From NCBI RefSeq assembly GCF_016411865.1, contig NZ_JAEKJA010000020.1, positions 89,567 through 153,566 of the forward strand: a stretch of 64,000 bases of DNA, given 5' to 3'. Below the pieces are notes generated by a model. The model saw nothing but the letters and a program-made list of their open reading frames with translations. It did not search any database and was not told the origin of the DNA. Each line of letters starts with the position of its first letter. Position 1 is the first letter of the stretch. This DNA comes from Acuticoccus mangrovi. Its GTDB lineage: Bacteria > Pseudomonadota > Alphaproteobacteria > Rhizobiales > Amorphaceae. The position numbers and the translations under genes are program-made. Positions 40,116-52,378 of this stretch are shown in pieces.

Positions 40116-40853
40116 CTATTCGGCGGCCATCGCCGGGCCGCCGTCATCCGCGGACGCGAGCGACGCGGGCAGCGTCACTCGCTCCCACAAGGGCTCGGAG
40201 AAGGTCGCCATGAAGGCGGCGTGGGCCGCCCGCTCCTCTGCGGTGACACGGGGCAGCAGCGGCCGTGGCCGCGGCGGATGGCGCGGCGCCCCGGCGGCGG
40301 CCGGAGCGTAGCCGCCGGTCTCGTCGGCAAGCACGAACGCCGCCTGCCGGCCGCCCGACAGCTCCAGATAGACCTCGGCCAACAGCTCGGCGTCGAGCAG
40401 CGCGCCGTGCTTGGTGCGGCGGGATGCGTCGACACCATAGCGGGCGCACAACGCATCCAGCGAATTGGGACCACCGTGCTTGCGCCGAGCGATCGACAGC
40501 GTGTCGACCACCTGATGCGGCGGCACCGGCGGCTTGCCGCACATCTGCAGCTCGTTGTTGATGAAGGCGACGTCGAAGCTCGCATTGTGGGCGACCAGCT
40601 TGTCGCTGCCGAGGAAGGCGAGGAAATCGTCGACGATCGCCGCGAACACCGGCTTGTCGGACAGGAACTCGCTCGACAGGCCGTGCACCCGGAAGGCGCC
40701 CTCGGGCATATCCCGCTCGGGATTGATGTAGGCGTGAAAGACGTTGCCCGTCGGGATCGCGTTGAGCACCTCGACCGCGCCGATCTCCACGACACGGTCG
40801 CCCGTCAGCGGATCGAGCCCCGTGGTTTCGGTGTCGAGTACGATTTCGCGCAA
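40116..40853 (-). CDS. dnaQ: DNA polymerase III epsilon subunit (proofreading exonuclease)
   Basis: A 245-residue 3'-5' DEDDh exonuclease. Exo I is VLDTETTGLDPLTGDRVVEIGA, Exo II is VAHNASFDVAFINNE and Exo III holds TKHGALLDAELLAEVY with its His and Asp. The C-terminal 60 residues are low complexity and carry the region that binds the alpha subunit. First base ATG 40853. Followed by neighbours coaE and aroE on the same strand as in most Hyphomicrobiales. Confidence 0.96.
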   Translation of the reverse strand: MREIVLDTETTGLDPLTGDRVVEIGAVEVLNAIPTGNVFHAYINPERDMPEGAFRVHGLSSEFLSDKPVFAAIVDDFLAFLGSDKLVAHNASFDVAFINNELQMCGKPPVPPHQVVDTLSIARRKHGGPNSLDALCARYGVDASRRTKHGALLDAELLAEVYLELSGGRQAAFVLADETGGYAPAAAGAPRHPPRPRPLLPRVTAEERAAHAAFMATFSEPLWERVTLPASLASADDGGPAMAAE

Positions 40854-40918
40854 CGGTCCGCCTCCGATCTTCTCTCATGGTGACACATCGGCGGCGCCAA
40901 TGCATCGCTCGCCGGATG

Positions 40919-41506
40919 CTATCCCAAGCTCAGCAGCGCGCGGCGCACGCCGACGACGCGGGAGCGCGTCAGCGCCACGCTCTCGCCCGTGTCGATCACG
41001 AAGTGGGCGTTGCGGCGCTTCTCGGCGTCGGCCATCTGGCGACCGCGGATCGCCTCGAAGCGCTCTTCCGTCATCCCGGGCCGGGCGAGCACCCGCGCGC
41101 GCTGCACCTCCGCCGGCGCACTCACCACGGCTACGGCACGAACCCGCCGCGCCTGCTTCGTCTCGAAAAGGAGCGGAATGTCGAGCACGGCGATAGGCCG
41201 CCCTTCACCCCGGGCGGCGGCGAGGAAGGCCGCCTCCTCCGCCCGCACGAGGGGATGGACGATCGCTTCGAGCCGCGCCATCGCCTCCGCATTGTTGATC
41301 ACCAGCGCCCCGAGCTTGGCGCGATCGATCTCGCCGTCGACCGCGACGCCCGGAAACTCGGCCTCGACCGGAGCCACCGCCTTGCCGCGATAGAGGCGGT
41401 GCACGGCGAGGTCGGCGTCGTAAACCGCGTCGCCCGCCTCGGCGAAGAGGCGGGCGGTGGTGGACTTGCCCATCCCGATGGAACCGGTGAGGCCGAGAAC
41501 GATCAC
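40919..41506 (-). CDS. coaE: Dephospho-CoA kinase
   Basis: A 195-residue kinase that performs the last step of coenzyme A synthesis, phosphorylating the ribose 3'-OH of dephospho-CoA. The P-loop [12 protein letters not shown] is at residue 5; [16 protein letters not shown] and DIPLLFETK are conserved substrate regions. GTG 41506 is chosen because it overlaps the aroE stop (GTGA) and gives [11 protein letters not shown] as N-terminus. Confidence 0.95.
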   Translation of the reverse strand: MIVLGLTGSIGMGKSTTARLFAEAGDAVYDADLAVHRLYRGKAVAPVEAEFPGVAVDGEIDRAKLGALVINNAEAMARLEAIVHPLVRAEEAAFLAAARGEGRPIAVLDIPLLFETKQARRVRAVAVVSAPAEVQRARVLARPGMTEERFEAIRGRQMADAEKRRNAHFVIDTGESVALTRSRVVGVRRALLSLG

Positions 41507-42309
41507 AGCGTCGCGCTCACCAGACGCCGCAGATCCCTGTCGACCTTCGGCTTCACTCCGAACCACCGTTCGAAGCCCGTGGTCGCCTGAAAGAGGAGCA
41601 TGCCGAGCCCGTCCACCGGCACAAGGCCCCGCGCGCGGGCCGCGGCGAGGAGCGGCGTCTCCAGCGGATTATAGATGAGGTCGGCCACCGTGGTCCCGGC
41701 CGGAAGCGGGCGGGGATCGACCGAAAGGGTGGTCCCGTCCATTCCGAGCGAGGTGGCGTTGACGAGGAGCGAGGCTTCGGAAAGGGCATCCGGAAGCGCG
41801 TCCAGCGCGATCGCCTCGGCTCCGGCGCGGGCCGCCACCGCCTCCGCCTTGTCGGCGGTGCGGTTCGCCACCAGCACGCGGCATCCTTCCGCGACCAGCG
41901 CATCGGCGACGGCGACGGACGCGCCGCCCGCTCCGACGATGACTGCCGGCCCGACGGCGCCGCGCCAGTCGGGTGCCTGATCGTCGAGGCTCGCAATGAA
42001 GCCCGAGCCGTCGCTGGAGGAGCCGGAAAGGCCATCGCCGTCGCGCCAGATGGTGTTGGCGACACCGAGCCGGGTAGCCACAGGGTCGGCCGAAACGCTC
42101 TCCGCCGCCAACGCCTTATAGGGCATCGTGACGTTGACGCCCGTGTAGGGCGAGGATGCGAGATCTGCGAAGAACGCGGCCGCCTCGTCGGGCGCGACGG
42201 CGATCCGCTCGTAGCGCGCGTCGATGCCGTGGACGGCGAACCAATGGCCGAAGATCACCGGCGAGCGGGAATGCTCCACCGGCCAGCCCACGACGCCCAC
42301 GCGCTGCAT
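41503..42309 (-). CDS. aroE: Shikimate dehydrogenase
   Basis: A 268-residue NADPH-dependent enzyme that reduces 3-dehydroshikimate in aromatic amino-acid synthesis. Shikimate site: [13 protein letters not shown] near the N-terminus and [13 protein letters not shown] with the catalytic Lys. Nucleotide site: [20 protein letters not shown] and [12 protein letters not shown]. Its start overlaps the ppsR stop and its stop overlaps the coaE start, so ppsR-aroE-coaE are translationally coupled. Confidence 0.97.
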   Translation of the reverse strand: MQRVGVVGWPVEHSRSPVIFGHWFAVHGIDARYERIAVAPDEAAAFFADLASSPYTGVNVTMPYKALAAESVSADPVATRLGVANTIWRDGDGLSGSSSDGSGFIASLDDQAPDWRGAVGPAVIVGAGGASVAVADALVAEGCRVLVANRTADKAEAVAARAGAEAIALDALPDALSEASLLVNATSLGMDGTTLSVDPRPLPAGTTVADLIYNPLETPLLAAARARGLVPVDGLGMLLFQATTGFERWFGVKPKVDRDLRRLVSATL

Positions 42310-43157
42310 CAGAAGGCCTCCGTGACGCCCGTTCCGTAGCGGCGGTCGGCGAGAAGGGCGACGATCGCCGCCGCCGTCTCCTCGATGGAGCGGCGCGTGA
42401 CGTCGATCAGCGGCCAGCCGTTCTCGGCGCAGAGCTTGCGGGCGAAGGTCACCTCCTTCGCCACCTCCTGGCGGTTGACGTAGGAGGAGGCCCGCCGATC
42501 GGCGTTCATGGCGATGAGACGGTTCTCGCGCAGCGCGACGATGCGCTCGGGCGAGGCGGTGAGCCCGACGATCAGCGCCCGCTTCGCCTGGAACATCGAA
42601 GGAGGCGGGGAGAAGCCGGGGACGATGGGCAGATTGGTCGCCCGCACCCCGCGGTTCGCGAGATAGATGGACGTCGGCGTCTTGGAGGTGCGCGAGACCC
42701 CGATCAGCACGACGTCGGCCTCGTCGATGTCGTCGGGCAGGGCTCCGTCGTCGTGGCGCATGGCGAAGTCGAGCGCGGCGATGCGGCGGAAGTAGCCGGC
42801 GTCGAGCTCGTGCTGGGCGCCGACGCGGCTCGCCTTCTGGACGTTGAGGTAGGACTGGAAGACGGCGACCAGCGGGTCGAGCACGTCGATGCAGGGCAGC
42901 CCCAGCCGCCCGCAGGTGCTCTGGAGGCGGGCCAGGATCTCCCCGTCGACGAGGGTGAACATGACGATGCCCGGCGCATCCTCGATCTCGGCGAGGACGC
43001 GGTCGAGCTGCCGGTCGGACCGCACCAGCGGGTAGACGTGCTCGATCGCCTCGACCTCGTCGTAGCGGGCGACGGCGGCGCGAGAGGCTGTCATCAGCGT
43101 CTCGCCGGTGGAGTCGGACACGAGATGGACGTGAACGAAGGTGCGTTTCCGGCTCAA
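42309..43157 (-). CDS. ppsR: PEP synthase regulatory protein (pyruvate, water dikinase regulatory, DUF299)
   Basis: A protein of about 282 residues that phosphorylates and dephosphorylates PEP synthetase or pyruvate phosphate dikinase using ADP. The P-loop-like GVSRTSKTPTSIYLANRG and the VHVHLVSDSTGETL N-terminus define the family. No in-frame ATG fits. TTG 43157 has GGTGAGG 8 nt upstream and gives LSRKRTFVHVHLVSDS; a TTG at 43193 is the alternative, giving 294 residues. Divergent from hemE across the putative oriC. Confidence 0.92.
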   Translation of the reverse strand: MSRKRTFVHVHLVSDSTGETLMTASRAAVARYDEVEAIEHVYPLVRSDRQLDRVLAEIEDAPGIVMFTLVDGEILARLQSTCGRLGLPCIDVLDPLVAVFQSYLNVQKASRVGAQHELDAGYFRRIAALDFAMRHDDGALPDDIDEADVVLIGVSRTSKTPTSIYLANRGVRATNLPIVPGFSPPPSMFQAKRALIVGLTASPERIVALRENRLIAMNADRRASSYVNRQEVAKEVTFARKLCAENGWPLIDVTRRSIEETAAAIVALLADRRYGTGVTEAF

Positions 43158-43193
43158 GAGTTGCGCCTCACCATGGGGATTATTTTGGAACAA

Positions 43194-43563
43194 CTCCTGC
43201 CGGGTGAGCGGTCACGGCGCAAGCCTGTGGATCACCCGCCCGCTGATCCACGCCACCATCCACCGTTCGGGCGCGGTGGACAAGCGACACCTCGATGACA
43301 GTCCATTCGTCATGCGGGGCGCCTCTTGCGGTTCCGTCCACAGGATGCCCCCAATGAGGGCGAGCGCCGGGCTTCCGCAATTTGGCCGCAGCGCCTCGAC
43401 ATTTGACCCTCTTGCGGTGAGCCGAGCGAACATGTGAACAGTGAAGGTGCTTCGCGCGTGGATGACGCGAACGTCAACACCCACCCTGTGTGCTCTCGCT
43501 TCATCCCCGTGATGCGCGCGCCAACATCATCAACATCAATAAATTATAGAATCTGTTAAAGTG
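43194..43563. other. Putative chromosomal replication origin (oriC)
   Basis: A 370-bp gene-free region between ppsR and hemE. DnaA-box-like sequences: TGTGGATCA (43226-43234), TGATCCACG (43244-43252), CCATCCACC (43256-43264), CCGTCCACA (43334-43342) and a GTGGAT core at 43458-43463. Most differ from TTATCCACA at two or three positions but share the ATCCAC core and cluster near the left end. The right end is AT-rich (AACATCAATAAATTATAGAA) and includes one GANTC methylation site (GAATC near 43550). In Caulobacter and several Hyphomicrobiales the origin adjoins hemE, and parS-parAB lie a few kilobases away as here. Confidence 0.65.
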
Positions 43564-44619
43564 ATGGACGACGCCGCTTCCGCCTCCCAGCGCCAGCCAC
43601 CTCTCATCGCCGCATTGAAGGGCGAGACCGTGCGGCCGGCTCCCGTCTGGTTCATGCGCCAGGCCGGCCGATACCTCCCCGAGTACAGAGAACTCCGAAA
43701 GCAGGCCTCTGGTTTCCTGGAATTTTGCTACACCCCCGAGATGGCGGTCGAGGCGACCCTACAGCCCATGCGGCGCTACGCGTTCGACGCGTCGATCGTC
43801 TTCTCCGACATCCTGGTGCTTCCCCACGCGCTGGGGCAGGAGGTGTGGTTCGTGCAGGGCGAGGGACCGCGCCTGACGCCTCTTGCCGATCCGGGTTCGC
43901 TGAGCTTCGAAGGGTTCGAAAGCCACCTCGAGCCGGTCTACGAGACGATCAGGCGGCTGAGAGCGGCGCTGCCGGCGGAGAAGGCGTTGCTCGGCTTCTG
44001 CGGAGCGCCGTGGACGCTCGCCACGTACATGATCGCCGGGCGCGGCGGGCAGGAGCAGTGGCCCGCCCGGACCTACGCCGCCCGCAATCCCGCGCCGTTC
44101 GCAGCGATGATCGATACGCTCGTCGAGGCCGCGATCCGCCATCTCGTGCGCCAGATCGAGGCGGGGGCGGATGCGGTGCAGATCTTCGACAGCTGGGCGA
44201 GCGCGCTCGACGAGCGGGGATTCCTGCGCTGGTCGGTCGAGCCCATCGCCCGCATCGTCGCCGGCGTGCGGGAGGCGGCGCCGGGGGTTCCGATCATCGG
44301 CTTTCCGCGGGGAGCGGGCTACGGCTACACGGCCTTCGCGGAGCGCACGGGCGTCGACGCGGTGTCGCTCGACTGGACCGTGCCCATGGCGGCCGCCCGA
44401 GAGTTCCAGGACCGCGGTATTTGCGTCCAAGGCAACCTCGATCCCGCCGTTCTCACAGTTGGTGGCGAGGCTCTGGACAACAGCGTGGATCACATCTGCG
44501 CGGCGTTGAAGGACGGGCCGTTCGTGTTCAATCTCGGCCACGGTATCTCGCTGGAGACGCCGCCGGAGCATGTGACCCGCGTGATCGAGCGGGTGAAGGA
44601 GCGGACCGCCCGTCGATGA
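43564..44619 (+). CDS. hemE: Uroporphyrinogen decarboxylase
   Basis: A 351-residue heme-pathway enzyme that decarboxylates the four acetate groups of uroporphyrinogen III. Seen: RPAPVWFMRQAGRYLPEYRE with the substrate arginines, DASIVFSDILVLPHALG with the catalytic Asp, and LLGFCGAPWTLATYMI. ATG 43564 is preferred; a GTG directly before it is possible. No Shine-Dalgarno sequence is visible in the AT-rich stretch upstream, so initiation may be on a very short leader. Stop overlaps the hemJ start (ATGA). Confidence 0.97.
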   Translation: MDDAASASQRQPPLIAALKGETVRPAPVWFMRQAGRYLPEYRELRKQASGFLEFCYTPEMAVEATLQPMRRYAFDASIVFSDILVLPHALGQEVWFVQGEGPRLTPLADPGSLSFEGFESHLEPVYETIRRLRAALPAEKALLGFCGAPWTLATYMIAGRGGQEQWPARTYAARNPAPFAAMIDTLVEAAIRHLVRQIEAGADAVQIFDSWASALDERGFLRWSVEPIARIVAGVREAAPGVPIIGFPRGAGYGYTAFAERTGVDAVSLDWTVPMAAAREFQDRGICVQGNLDPAVLTVGGEALDNSVDHICAALKDGPFVFNLGHGISLETPPEHVTRVIERVKERTARR

Positions 44620-45041
44620 TCTATCTTTGGCTCAAGGCCCTCCACGTCATCGCGATCATCGCCTGGATGGCGGCGCTCCTCTACCTTCCGCGCCTGATGG
44701 TGTATCACGTTGCTGCGGAGCCCGGTTCGGTCCAATCGGAGACGTTCAAGGTGATGGAGCGGCGCCTTCTGAAGGCGATCGCCAACCCGGCGATGATGGC
44801 GGCCTGGGTGCTCGGCCTGTCGCTCGCCACCTACGCGCACTTGTGGTCGAGCGGATGGTTGCACGCCAAGCTCGCGGCGGTGCTGGTGCTCACCTTCGTC
44901 CACACCCGCATGGCCCGGTGGGTCGACGCCTTCGCAGCCGATCAGAACACCCACTCCGCACGCTTCTACCGGATGATGAACGAAGTGCCGACGGTGCTGA
45001 TGATCGCCATCGTGATCCTCGTCATTTTGAAGCCGTTCTAA
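44616..45041 (+). CDS. hemJ: Protoporphyrinogen IX oxidase HemJ
   Basis: A 141-residue inner-membrane protein with four hydrophobic segments that oxidises protoporphyrinogen IX in bacteria lacking HemY/HemG. Seen: LKALHVIAIIAWMAALLYLPRL with the conserved His, then VYH, KVMERRLLKAIANPAMM and NEVPTVLMIAIVILVILKPF. It directly follows hemE with a 4-nt overlap; hemE-hemJ-rho is a standard order next to the origin. Confidence 0.95.
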   Translation: MIYLWLKALHVIAIIAWMAALLYLPRLMVYHVAAEPGSVQSETFKVMERRLLKAIANPAMMAAWVLGLSLATYAHLWSSGWLHAKLAAVLVLTFVHTRMARWVDAFAADQNTHSARFYRMMNEVPTVLMIAIVILVILKPF

Positions 45042-45319
45042 GGTGACGACGACCATGCGATGCGGCATTATCCTGCCTCAAGCTCGATTTTTTTGGCCTA
45101 GAGGAAGGATTTCCGCGCTTTAGGATGCACGTAGGGCTTGCATAAGCGCCTCGCCGTCGATACGTTCACGCCTGTTCCATCCTTCGCATCGTGGAGATCG
45201 CGGCTTCCCAGGCCGTGAACGATGGCGGTGCCGGAGCTCCCCCCTTCCACCTGTACATTCTTGCGGCAGTCGCAACGATCCGCTTTCCCGGCTTTCTTGC
45301 CGGCGACCAGGACAGCCCC
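45042..45319 (+). promoter_or_regulatory. rho leader region
   Basis: A 278-bp stretch without a convincing gene. The frame before the rho ATG is open back to 45191 but lacks a good start and codon pattern. Rho is generally autoregulated by attenuation in its leader; no clear riboswitch-like fold or intrinsic terminator was seen here. Confidence 0.4.
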
Positions 45320-46585
45320 ATGCGCGAATTGAAACTTCACGAGCTCAAGGCCAAGAGCCCCGGTGATCTCATCGCCTTTGCCGAAGAGCATGAAGTTGAG
45401 AATGCTTCGACCCTGCGGAAGCAGGAGTTGATGTTTGGAATCCTCAAGCAGCTTGCCAGCAAAGACGTTGATATTATTGGCGAAGGCGTCGTTGAGGTCT
45501 TGCAGGACGGTTTCGGTTTCCTGCGCTCTCCCGACGCCAACTACCTCCCCGGACCCGACGACATCTACGTCTCGCCATCACAGATCCGACGCTTCTCGCT
45601 GCGGACCGGCGACACTGTCGAGGGTCAGATCCGCAGCCCGAAGGAGGGCGAGCGATATTTCGCTCTCCTTAAGGTTAACACCATCAACTTCGAGGAGCCG
45701 GAGGCGGCCCGGCACAAGATCCACTTCGACAATCTGACGCCGCTCTATCCCGAGTCGCGCCTCCACATGGAGGTGGAAGGCCCGCCGACGAAGGATTATT
45801 CCGGCCGCGTCATCGACCTCGTGGCCCCGCTCGGCAAGGGCCAGCGCGCGCTGATCGTCGCACCGCCCCGCACCGGTAAGACGGTGCTTCTCCAGAACAT
45901 CGCAAAGTCCGTCACCGCCAACCATCCGGACTGCTATCTCATCGTCCTCCTGATCGACGAGCGGCCCGAAGAGGTCACCGACATGCAGCGCTCGGTGCGC
46001 GGCGAGGTGGTGTCCTCGACGTTCGACGAGCCGGCGGTGCGCCACGTCCAGGTCGCCGAAATGGTGATCGAGAAGGCCAAGCGCCTCGTAGAGCACGGGC
46101 GGGACGTGGTGATCCTGCTCGATTCCATCACCCGCCTCGGCCGCGCCTACAACACCGTGGTGCCCTCCTCGGGCAAGGTGCTGACCGGCGGTGTCGACGC
46201 CAACGCCTTGCAGCGTCCGAAGCGCTTCTTCGGCGCGGCCCGCAACATCGAGGAAGGCGGCTCGCTGACGATCATCGCGACCGCCCTCATCGACACCGGC
46301 AGCCGCATGGACGAGGTGATTTTCGAGGAGTTCAAGGGCACCGGCAACTCCGAGATCATCCTCGACCGCAAGATCTCCGATCGCCGCGTGTGGCCGGCCA
46401 TCGACATCCAGCGCTCCGGCACCCGCAAGGAAGAGCTCCTGGTGCGCAAGGAGGACCTCAAGAAGGTCTTCGTGCTGCGCCGCATCCTCAACCCGATGGG
46501 GTCGGTCGACGCGATCGAGTTCCTACTCGACAAGCTGCGGCAGACGAAGAACAATTCCGAGTTCTTCGACTCCATGAACACCTGA
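45320..46585 (+). CDS. rho: Transcription termination factor Rho
   Basis: A 421-residue hexameric RNA-dependent ATPase. Seen: N-terminal [23 protein letters not shown]-binding RNP1-like [19 protein letters not shown], Walker [15 protein letters not shown]-loop [17 protein letters not shown], Walker [17 protein letters not shown] and the arginine-finger region [20 protein letters not shown] 45320 is the family start. A perfect hairpin GGCCGGCT-C-AGCCGGCC at 46599-46615 follows the stop and overlaps the end of the convergent gene. Confidence 0.97.
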   Translation: MRELKLHELKAKSPGDLIAFAEEHEVENASTLRKQELMFGILKQLASKDVDIIGEGVVEVLQDGFGFLRSPDANYLPGPDDIYVSPSQIRRFSLRTGDTVEGQIRSPKEGERYFALLKVNTINFEEPEAARHKIHFDNLTPLYPESRLHMEVEGPPTKDYSGRVIDLVAPLGKGQRALIVAPPRTGKTVLLQNIAKSVTANHPDCYLIVLLIDERPEEVTDMQRSVRGEVVSSTFDEPAVRHVQVAEMVIEKAKRLVEHGRDVVILLDSITRLGRAYNTVVPSSGKVLTGGVDANALQRPKRFFGAARNIEEGGSLTIIATALIDTGSRMDEVIFEEFKGTGNSEIILDRKISDRRVWPAIDIQRSGTRKEELLVRKEDLKKVFVLRRILNPMGSVDAIEFLLDKLRQTKNNSEFFDSMNT

Positions 46586-46605
46586 CGAAGGGTTGGTTGG
46601 CCGGC

Positions 46606-48585
<1,980 letters not shown>

Positions 48586-48599
48586 GGGGGAGACCTTTC

Positions 48600-49895
48600 G
48601 TGATCGGGTCGGGAACGATAGTGGCGTTGTCGTCGGGGCCACCACCCTCGGCAGTCGCCGTGATACGCGTGAGCGGGCCCGAGGCGTGTGCCGTTGCGAC
48701 GGCGTTCGGCGTGAAGACGCTGCTACCGCGTCAGGCGGTGCTGCGCGGCCTGACCTCGCCGGTCGACGGGTCGCTCATCGATCGTGCCCTCTGTCTATAC
48801 TTCGCTGCGCCGGGGAGCGCCACCGGGGAGGACGTGCTCGAGCTCCATCTTCACGGCGGCGTCGCCGTGGTTGAGCGGGTACTCGCCGACGCCGTGACCT
48901 TATCGGGAGTACGCGCCGCGGAGGCGGGCGAGTTCACCTTGCGCGCCGTCCTCAACGGCAAGATGGGCCTCGCCGATGCCGAAGCGCTGGCGGATCTCAT
49001 CGAGGCCCGCACCGAGGCGGAGCGCCGGCGCGCCGTCCGCCTCGCCGACGGCGCGCTCAGCCGCCGCCTTGCCGACTGGCGCGAACGGCTGATCGGCGCG
49101 CTCGCCCTCTGCGAAGCCCATCTCGATTTCGCCGACGACGGCGATGTCGGAAGCGCCCAACCCGAGATCGACGCCGTGCTGGAGCCGCTGCGGTCGGAGA
49201 TCGAGGTGGTCCTCGCCGGGAGCATAGACGCGGAGCGTCTGACGGACGGCTTCCACGTAGCGCTCGTCGGACCGCCCAATGCAGGGAAGTCGAGCCTCCT
49301 CAACGCATTGTGCGAGCGGGATGCCGCCATCGTGAGCCCCGAGGCCGGCACCACCCGCGACGTCGTCTCCGTAACCCTCGACCTCGACGGCTATCGCGTC
49401 ACCCTGAGTGACACCGCTGGCGTGCGCGACGGTGTGGTCGGCGTGGAGGCGGCGGGGATCGCCCGAACGGAAGCGGCGCGTCGGGCCGCCGATCTCGTGA
49501 TCGAGGTGACGAGCCCGGACACTCGGCCGCTCGACCTTCCCGACGCCGATCTGCGGATCCTCCACAAGAAGGACATGGCGGCGGTCGCCGCCACGGCCGA
49601 CTTGGCGACGAGCCTTGCCGATCCCGTGTCGATCGCCGATCTGAGGGAGCACATCGCGGCGCACGCCCGGGCCGGTCTGTCCCGGGCCGAGAACGCGCTC
49701 ATCACGCGGACCCGTCAGCGCTCGGCTCTGACAGACGTGCGCGATGGGATCGCCGAAGCGCTGGCGACGGACGCTCTGGAGCTCAAGGCGGAGGGGTTGC
49801 GCTTGGCGTGCGCGGCAATGGCTCGTATGACGGGAGAGATCGGCATCGAGGACGTGCTCGACGACGTGTTCGGGCGGTTCTGTATCGGCAAGTGA
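48600..49895 (+). CDS. mnmE: tRNA modification GTPase MnmE
   Basis: A 431-residue GTPase that, with MnmG, adds carboxymethylaminomethyl groups to U34 of certain tRNAs. Seen: N-terminal folate-binding fold ([21 protein letters not shown]), G1 [16 protein letters not shown]3 DTAGVRDG, a divergent G4 HKKD, and the C-terminal FCIGK with the essential Cys. GTG 48600 is the start, with GGGGAGA 6-9 nt upstream. The stop is directly followed by the mnmG GTG with no spacer. Confidence 0.96.
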   Translation: MIGSGTIVALSSGPPPSAVAVIRVSGPEACAVATAFGVKTLLPRQAVLRGLTSPVDGSLIDRALCLYFAAPGSATGEDVLELHLHGGVAVVERVLADAVTLSGVRAAEAGEFTLRAVLNGKMGLADAEALADLIEARTEAERRRAVRLADGALSRRLADWRERLIGALALCEAHLDFADDGDVGSAQPEIDAVLEPLRSEIEVVLAGSIDAERLTDGFHVALVGPPNAGKSSLLNALCERDAAIVSPEAGTTRDVVSVTLDLDGYRVTLSDTAGVRDGVVGVEAAGIARTEAARRAADLVIEVTSPDTRPLDLPDADLRILHKKDMAAVAATADLATSLADPVSIADLREHIAAHARAGLSRAENALITRTRQRSALTDVRDGIAEALATDALELKAEGLRLACAAMARMTGEIGIEDVLDDVFGRFCIGK

Positions 49896-51758
49896 GTGTT
49901 TCACGTGAAACATGATGTGGTGGTGGTCGGCGGCGGACACGCCGGATGCGAGGCAGCGGCGGCCGCGGCACGCGTCGGGGCAAGCGTCGCCCTCGTGACG
50001 TTGAGCGCGGATGCGATCGGCCGCCTCTCGTGCAATCCCGCGATCGGCGGCATCGGCAAGGGCCACCTGGTGCGCGAGATCGATGCCCTCGACGGGCTGA
50101 TGGGCCGGGTCGCCGACGCCTCCGGGATCCAGTTTCGCCTCCTGAACCGCAGTCGGGGTCCGGCCGTGCGTGGACCGCGGGCGCAGGTGGATCGGGCCGC
50201 TTATCGGACCGCGATGCAAGCCGAGATCGCCGGGATCGACGGGCTGACGGTGGTCGAGGGCGAGGTGGCGGATCTTCTCCTCGATTGCGGCGGGGTCGCC
50301 GGGGTGCGGCTCGCCGATGGGAGATCGATCCACGCCGGCGCTGTGGTGCTGACGACGGGGACGTTCCTCGGCGGAACGATCCACCTCGGCGAGCGGCACT
50401 GGTCGGCGGGCCGGATCGGCGAAGCCGCAGCGAATGCGTTGGCGGCGCGGATGCGTGACGCTGCGCTGCCGATGGGGCGTCTCAAGACTGGGACGCCGGC
50501 GCGGCTCGAGGCGTCCAGCCTCGACTTTGGTGTGTTGGAGAGTCAGCCGGGTGATGCCACGCCGGTTCTTTTCAGCGCGCTTTCGACGGGTCCGGCGCTC
50601 CGGCAGGTCTCCTGCCATATCACGCGGACGACCGGGGAGACTCACGCGATCATCCGCGACAATCTCCACCGGTCGGCACTGTTCGGCGGGCACATCAAGA
50701 GCGTGGGCCCGCGCTACTGCCCGTCGATCGAGGACAAGATTGTGCGCTTTGCCGATCGGGATAGCCATCAGATCTTTCTGGAGCCCGAGGGACTCGGCAG
50801 CGACTTGATCTACCCGAACGGCATCTCCACCTCGCTGCCGGCGGATGTGCAGCTCGCGATGGTGCGCACGATGCCGGGGTGCGAAGCCGCCGAGGTCGCG
50901 CAGCCGGGTTATGCCATCGAGTACGACATGGTCGATCCGCGGGCCCTTGCGCCGACTCTGGAGCTGCGCGCCTTCCCGGGGCTCTTTCTGGCGGGGCAGA
51001 TCAATGGCACCACAGGATATGAGGAAGCCGGCGCGCAGGGCCTGCTCGCCGGTCTCAATGCTGCGCGACGCGCCGGCGGGAGCGATGGCGTCACCATCGG
51101 CCGCGACGTCGCGTATCTGGGGGTGATGGTGGATGATCTCGTGACCAACGGCGTCGACGAGCCCTACCGCATGTTCACCTCCCGTGCCGAGCACCGGCTG
51201 ACGATGCGGGCCGACAACGCTGCGGACAGGCTCACCCTCTGGGGCGAAGCGATGGGCCTCGTCGCAGAGCCGCGGGCGGTGCACCACCGGCGATCGGCGG
51301 CCGTCCGCGAGGAAGCGGCCCGACGTCTCGATACGGTTTCGCTGACCCCCAACGAGGCCACCCGCTACGGCGTGACGCTCAACCAGGACGGCCGGCGCCG
51401 CGATGGGTTCGACCTTCTCGCTCATCCGGACGGTGGATGGCGGCTGCTCGAAGCGCTCGATCCCTCTCTCGCCGATCTTCCCGAGAGCGTGCGTACCGGG
51501 CTCGAGGCGGATGCGCTTTATCGCACGCAGGCGGAGCGGCAGCGCCGGATCGCGGCGGCGGAAGCGACGGCCGACGGGCTGCCGATCCCTGAGGTCGTGG
51601 TGACGATGGCGATCCCTGGCCTCTCCACCGAGCTGCAGCAGAAGCTGGCGCGGCGACGGCCGGCCACCATCGGGGAGGCGCGTCGGATCTCCGGGATGAC
51701 GCCCGCGGGCCTCGCCCTCATCGCCGCCCATGCCCGGCGTCACCGGACCGCCGCCTGA
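49896..51758 (+). CDS. mnmG: tRNA uridine 5-carboxymethylaminomethyl modification enzyme MnmG (GidA)
   Basis: A 620-residue FAD enzyme, partner of MnmE in tRNA wobble uridine modification. Seen: [21 protein letters not shown] (FAD site), [26 protein letters not shown], and the C-terminal [11 protein letters not shown] tail that binds MnmE. The N-terminus [13 protein letters not shown] is set by a parS sequence that covers codons 1-6. Start GTG 49896 immediately follows the mnmE stop. Overlaps rsmG by 29 nt. Confidence 0.97.
   Translation: MFHVKHDVVVVGGGHAGCEAAAAAARVGASVALVTLSADAIGRLSCNPAIGGIGKGHLVREIDALDGLMGRVADASGIQFRLLNRSRGPAVRGPRAQVDRAAYRTAMQAEIAGIDGLTVVEGEVADLLLDCGGVAGVRLADGRSIHAGAVVLTTGTFLGGTIHLGERHWSAGRIGEAAANALAARMRDAALPMGRLKTGTPARLEASSLDFGVLESQPGDATPVLFSALSTGPALRQVSCHITRTTGETHAIIRDNLHRSALFGGHIKSVGPRYCPSIEDKIVRFADRDSHQIFLEPEGLGSDLIYPNGISTSLPADVQLAMVRTMPGCEAAEVAQPGYAIEYDMVDPRALAPTLELRAFPGLFLAGQINGTTGYEEAGAQGLLAGLNAARRAGGSDGVTIGRDVAYLGVMVDDLVTNGVDEPYRMFTSRAEHRLTMRADNAADRLTLWGEAMGLVAEPRAVHHRRSAAVREEAARRLDTVSLTPNEATRYGVTLNQDGRRRDGFDLLAHPDGGWRLLEALDPSLADLPESVRTGLEADALYRTQAERQRRIAAAEATADGLPIPEVVVTMAIPGLSTELQQKLARRRPATIGEARRISGMTPAGLALIAAHARRHRTAA
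49897..49912. other. parS: parS centromere site
   Basis: TGTTTCACGTGAAACA is a perfect 16-bp palindrome identical to the bacterial parS consensus bound by ParB. It lies within the first codons of mnmG, about 6.4 kb from the putative oriC and 2.5 kb before parA. ParB (at 53206-54075) would load here as a CTP clamp and spread; ParA segregates the complex. No second copy was noticed in the window. Confidence 0.95.
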
Positions 51759-52377
51759 GGTGCTCGCGTCGGAGGAGAGGGCCAGGGAGACCATCCGCGC
51801 CGAGGTCGGCAGCGACGTCTTTGCCGCATTGGAGCGCTTCGTGGAGGCGGCGCGGGCCTGGGGACGCGTGTCCAACATCGTCAGCGAGGCGGACCGGGAG
51901 CGGCTGTGGGAGCGTCACGTGCTCGATAGTCTGCAGCTCGTGCCGCTGGCCGAGGCGGCCGGTCCGGCATGGATCGATCTCGGCTCCGGGGGTGGCTTTC
52001 CCGGCCTCGTCGTCGCCATCGTGCGGGGCGGCGAGGTGACGCTGGTGGAATCGAACCGTAAGAAGGCGGCCTTCCTCATCCAGGCGAGCGCGGCGACGGG
52101 ACGAGCGGTGCGCGTCGAGCCGCGGCGGATCGAGGAGCTCGCCGCTACGCCCTACGATGTCGTGTCCGCCCGTGCGCTCGCCCCGCTCGCGACGCTTCTC
52201 GACTTGTCCTCGCGTTTCTTTGGGCCCGACACGGTCGGCCTCTTCCCAAAAGGGCGCGACGCTGACAATGAAGTGAGGGAGGCGCAAAAGCGTCACCGAT
52301 TCGCCGTCGCCTCCACGCCGAGCCGCACCGATCCGCGGGCGGCCATTCTGTCCGTATCCGAGTTGAAGGGGGCCTGA
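51730..52377 (+). CDS. rsmG: 16S rRNA (guanine(527)-N7)-methyltransferase RsmG (GidB)
   Basis: A 215-residue SAM methyltransferase that modifies G527 of 16S rRNA; loss gives low-level streptomycin resistance. Seen: [26 protein letters not shown], motif [18 protein letters not shown] and [18 protein letters not shown]. The ATG overlaps the end of mnmG by 29 nt and the stop is one base before the parA ATG, so mnmG-rsmG-parA-parB are read as one unit. Confidence 0.95.
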   Translation: MPGVTGPPPEVLASEERARETIRAEVGSDVFAALERFVEAARAWGRVSNIVSEADRERLWERHVLDSLQLVPLAEAAGPAWIDLGSGGGFPGLVVAIVRGGEVTLVESNRKKAAFLIQASAATGRAVRVEPRRIEELAATPYDVVSARALAPLATLLDLSSRFFGPDTVGLFPKGRDADNEVREAQKRHRFAVASTPSRTDPRAAILSVSELKGA

Positions 52378-52378
52378 C

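Noticed and set aside
45191..45319. N-terminal extension of Rho by 43 residues
   Set aside because: The extension has no family counterpart, while ATG 45320 gives the conserved [10 protein letters not shown] start.
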